Source: Chloroflexi bacterium OHK40 (GTDB lineage: Bacteria > Chloroflexota > Chloroflexia > Chloroflexales > Chloroflexaceae). Taken from it: DNA of 34,551 nt. Where the stretch lies: contig SFCB01000230.1 in the NCBI GenBank assembly GCA_004367505.1, positions 1 to 34,551 of the forward strand, given 5' to 3'. Positions 32,831 to 34,551 of the stretch are shown piece after piece. The translations under genes and the position numbers were made by a program. The notes below the pieces were generated by a model. It searched no databases. It was not told where the DNA came from and saw nothing but the letters and a program-made list of their open reading frames with translations. Within the stretch, counting starts at the first letter, position 1, and each line of letters begins with the position of its first letter.

Positions 32831-32863
32831 AGCGCGATACATCTACGGATGTGTCGCGCTTTT
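32831..32863 (+). terminator. Intrinsic terminator of tRNA-Pro
   Basis: AGCGCGATACATC-TACG-GATGTGTCGCGCT: a 13-bp stem with one U-G pair and a 4-nt loop, running into TTTT. It begins 8 nt after the tRNA CCA. Confidence 0.85.
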
Positions 32864-32973
32864 GCATGTGTAATCAGGCTGTGATAGCCCTGTGCTATGC
32901 TCGATCAACACGAGTAAATGGTTTTTCCCGCCTCTCCGCTCACAAGCACACGAGCGAAATACCGCCCAAACCC

Positions 32974-33003
32974 TTGACACCAGCTCCATCTTCGCTTTAT
33001 ACT
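32974..33003 (+). promoter_or_regulatory. Sigma70 promoter for the TPR gene
   Basis: TTGACA (32974-32979), 18-bp spacer, TATACT (32998-33003). It gives a leader of about 100 nt before the ATG at 33109. The interval 32864-32973 shows nothing else. Confidence 0.75.
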
Positions 33004-33108
33004 TTACACATTATCCTGGGCCAGGCTTGCGCTCGCAATCCTGCGCCCCCCGCACCGTAAACCCTTCCCACCCCCACCGCTCTGCAAGGGATAGCAGGAG
33101 GCGTGAGC

Positions 33109-34551
33109 ATGGCTACGATGAGCCTGCAAGCCGCATACGATCAGGCCCGCAGCTACCTGGAGGCCAATAGGGTCGAGCAGGCGATCGGCGTGGCGCAGCA
33201 TATTCTCGAGCACTTCCCCGAGAACCTGGAGGCGCACCGCATTCTCGGTGAGGCCCACCTCGCCAGCCGCCAGTACGACCAGGCCGAGGCCGCCTTCACG
33301 CGTGTGCTGCTCGCCGATCCGGAGAATATTCCCGCCCACGTCGGCCTCGGCTTCACCTATGAGCGCCAGGGCAAGCTTGATCAGGCGGTCACGGAGCTGG
33401 AGCAGGCGCTCGAGGTGCGCCCCGATATGCCCGAGTTGCGGAGCCACCTGCTGCGCCTCTACACCGATATCTGGGGTGCGGAGGGTGCGACACTGCGCCT
33501 CAGCCGCCCTGGCCTCGCGCGCCTCTACGCCAAGGGCCATATGCTTCCCCAGGCCATCCAGGAGTTCCGCAGCGTGATCGAGGAGCAGCCTGGCCGTTTT
33601 GACGCGCGGGTTGGCCTCGCTGAGGCGCTCTGGCGCGATGGCCAGGAGCAGGCCGCCGTCGAGGTCTGCGAGGAGATTCTTGCCGAGCGCCCCGATGTGC
33701 TGAAGGCGAACCTGCTCCTTGGCTATATTAAGCTCGCCAATAGTGATGTGGGCGGTGAGGTGTACTGGCGCCACGCCCAGCAGCTCGACCCGTATCAGGC
33801 CGTTGCGCGAGCCCTCTTCGAAACGCTCCCCGATCTTCCTGGCCCCGATCTCCAGGTGCCCGCGTGGGATGAGGATGCCTGGGCCGCGCGCCGACAGCGT
33901 GAGGCCGAGGAGCGCCTGGCTGTCGAGGCCGCGCCCGCCGCCGCTCCTGCCGCCGCCGCTCCTGCCGCCGCCGCCGTCGCCGAGGAGGATGATCTTTTCG
34001 GCGCCTCGTGGCTTGATGCCGCCGTGGAGCAGCCGGCCGCGCCTCGGAGCGAGTCAGGTGGCACGACCGGCGATTACGACGATTTTCTCGCCAGCCTTCT
34101 GGCCAGCGACACGACGCCCTCCCTTCCGGCTGAAGAGGGCGCCGCGTTTGACCCAGCCGCCGAGATTACTCCCTTCAGCTTCGACGAGCTTGATTTCGAG
34201 CCCGCCCACTCGCCTGCCGCCACCCGGCCGGTGAGCGTCGATGAAGAAGCACCCGCCGCACCGGCGGCACGTGAGGAGCCGGCGCTGGAGCCGTTCTCGC
34301 TGGCGGACCTGGGGCTGAGCGAGGAGGAGATCGCCGAACTGGAGGCGCCCGCCGCACCGGCGGCACCTGAGGAGCCGGCGCTGGAGCCGTTCTCGCTGGC
34401 GGACCTGGGGCTGAGTGAGGAGGAGATCGCCGAACTGGAGGCGCCCGCCGCACCCGCCGCACCGGCGGCACGCGAGGAGCCAGCGCTGGAGCCGTTCTCG
34501 CTGGCGGACCTGGGGCTGAGCGGGGAGGAGATCACCGAACTGGAGGCACCC
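33109..34551 (+). CDS. TPR-repeat protein with tandem LADLGLSEEEI-type repeats (3' end outside window)
   Basis: At least 481 residues; the frame is open at the window edge. ATG at 33109 follows AGGAGG by 7 nt and a TTGACA/TATACT promoter. Residues 1-230 are TPR-like helical pairs, e.g. ILGEAHLASRQYDQAEAAF and HVGLGFTYERQGKLDQAVTE. An Ala/Pro-rich acidic linker follows, with short motifs such as DDLFGASWLDAA and YDDFLASLLAS. From about residue 389 a unit reads EEPALEPFSLADLGLSEEEI, AELEAPAAPAA and repeats at least three times. No signal peptide or membrane segment is present. TPR domains bind proteins; the repeats look like copies of a short interaction motif on a flexible tail. The function is unknown. 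Confidence 0.9.
   Translation, partial: MATMSLQAAYDQARSYLEANRVEQAIGVAQHILEHFPENLEAHRILGEAHLASRQYDQAEAAFTRVLLADPENIPAHVGLGFTYERQGKLDQAVTELEQALEVRPDMPELRSHLLRLYTDIWGAEGATLRLSRPGLARLYAKGHMLPQAIQEFRSVIEEQPGRFDARVGLAEALWRDGQEQAAVEVCEEILAERPDVLKANLLLGYIKLANSDVGGEVYWRHAQQLDPYQAVARALFETLPDLPGPDLQVPAWDEDAWAARRQREAEERLAVEAAPAAAPAAAAPAAAAVAEEDDLFGASWLDAAVEQPAAPRSESGGTTGDYDDFLASLLASDTTPSLPAEEGAAFDPAAEITPFSFDELDFEPAHSPAATRPVSVDEEAPAAPAAREEPALEPFSLADLGLSEEEIAELEAPAAPAAPEEPALEPFSLADLGLSEEEIAELEAPAAPAAPAAREEPALEPFSLADLGLSGEEITELEAP
34273..34551 (+). repeat. In-frame coding tandem repeat, about 96-105 bp units
   Basis: Units begin at 34273, 34369 and 34474 (periods 96 and 105 bp). They are almost identical at the DNA level; the second is 9 bp longer because of one extra Ala-Pro-Ala triplet (CCCGCCGCA). 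The third is cut by the window edge. Such near-identity shows recent expansion or ongoing gene conversion. Confidence 0.95.

Overview
The window is GC-rich and dense with genes. It reads as a chromosomal segment of a filamentous anoxygenic phototroph of the Chloroflexota (Chloroflexales-like). The main clue is a BCH2/PucC-type transporter (26523-27944), a family tied to bacteriochlorophyll and light-harvesting assembly. The mix of a long HPF, a YdbM-like acyl-CoA dehydrogenase, dispersed GC-rich repeats and a TPR protein with LADLGLSEEEI-type repeats fits that assignment. The genus is not decided. Recognisable sigma70-type promoters (TTGACC/TTGACT/TTGACA, 17-18 bp spacer, TACAAT/TATAAT/TATACT) are found before trpD, tRNA-Pro and the TPR gene, and on the minus strand before hpf.

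Layout. 1-3170: ettA (minus), then a graveyard of mobile-element debris: a tyrosine-recombinase C-terminus, two small broken unknown genes and the 5' part of an IS5-family transposase. 3173-6537: a zinc alcohol dehydrogenase whose 3' end and terminator are duplicated in tandem (141 bp units), an acyl-CoA ligase, and the remnant of a serine hydroxymethyltransferase-like gene. 6624-9630: an unrecognised 304-residue protein and a YdbM-like acyl-CoA dehydrogenase bracketed by two diverged copies of an intergenic repeat. 9634-15681: a self-contained module of NarL-type response regulator, MacA-like adaptor, MacB-like ATPase and permease, and a convergent sensor kinase. An exact 18-bp dyad-containing sequence occurs before the adaptor operon and before the kinase gene, in the same orientation relative to each, and is a strong candidate operator. 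15946-19781: trpD, a double-RCK channel-like gene without a normal K+ filter, and trpC, all on one strand. 19849-22172: a zinc-ribbon membrane protein, a secreted CAP protein, and long-form hpf with a roughly 260-nt leader carrying a large hairpin. 22722-27944 (minus): a glycosyltransferase, a DUF255 protein and the PucC-type carrier. 28282-30878: trpA (preceded by an overlapping 21-codon ORF), a stand-alone RAM-domain protein and citrate synthase. 30949-34551: an orphan histidine kinase, a small membrane protein, tRNA-Pro(GGG) with clear promoter and terminator, and the start of a TPR protein that runs off the window.

Functional themes are tryptophan synthesis (trpD, trpC and trpA in two places), acyl and alcohol catabolism feeding acetyl-CoA to citrate synthase, signal-controlled export, and translation control (ettA, hpf). 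I see no complete undescribed multi-gene defence or mobile system. The most interesting items are the shared operator, the channel between trpD and trpC, the hpf leader, the nested inverted-repeat element at 22535-22643, and the repeat-bearing TPR protein.
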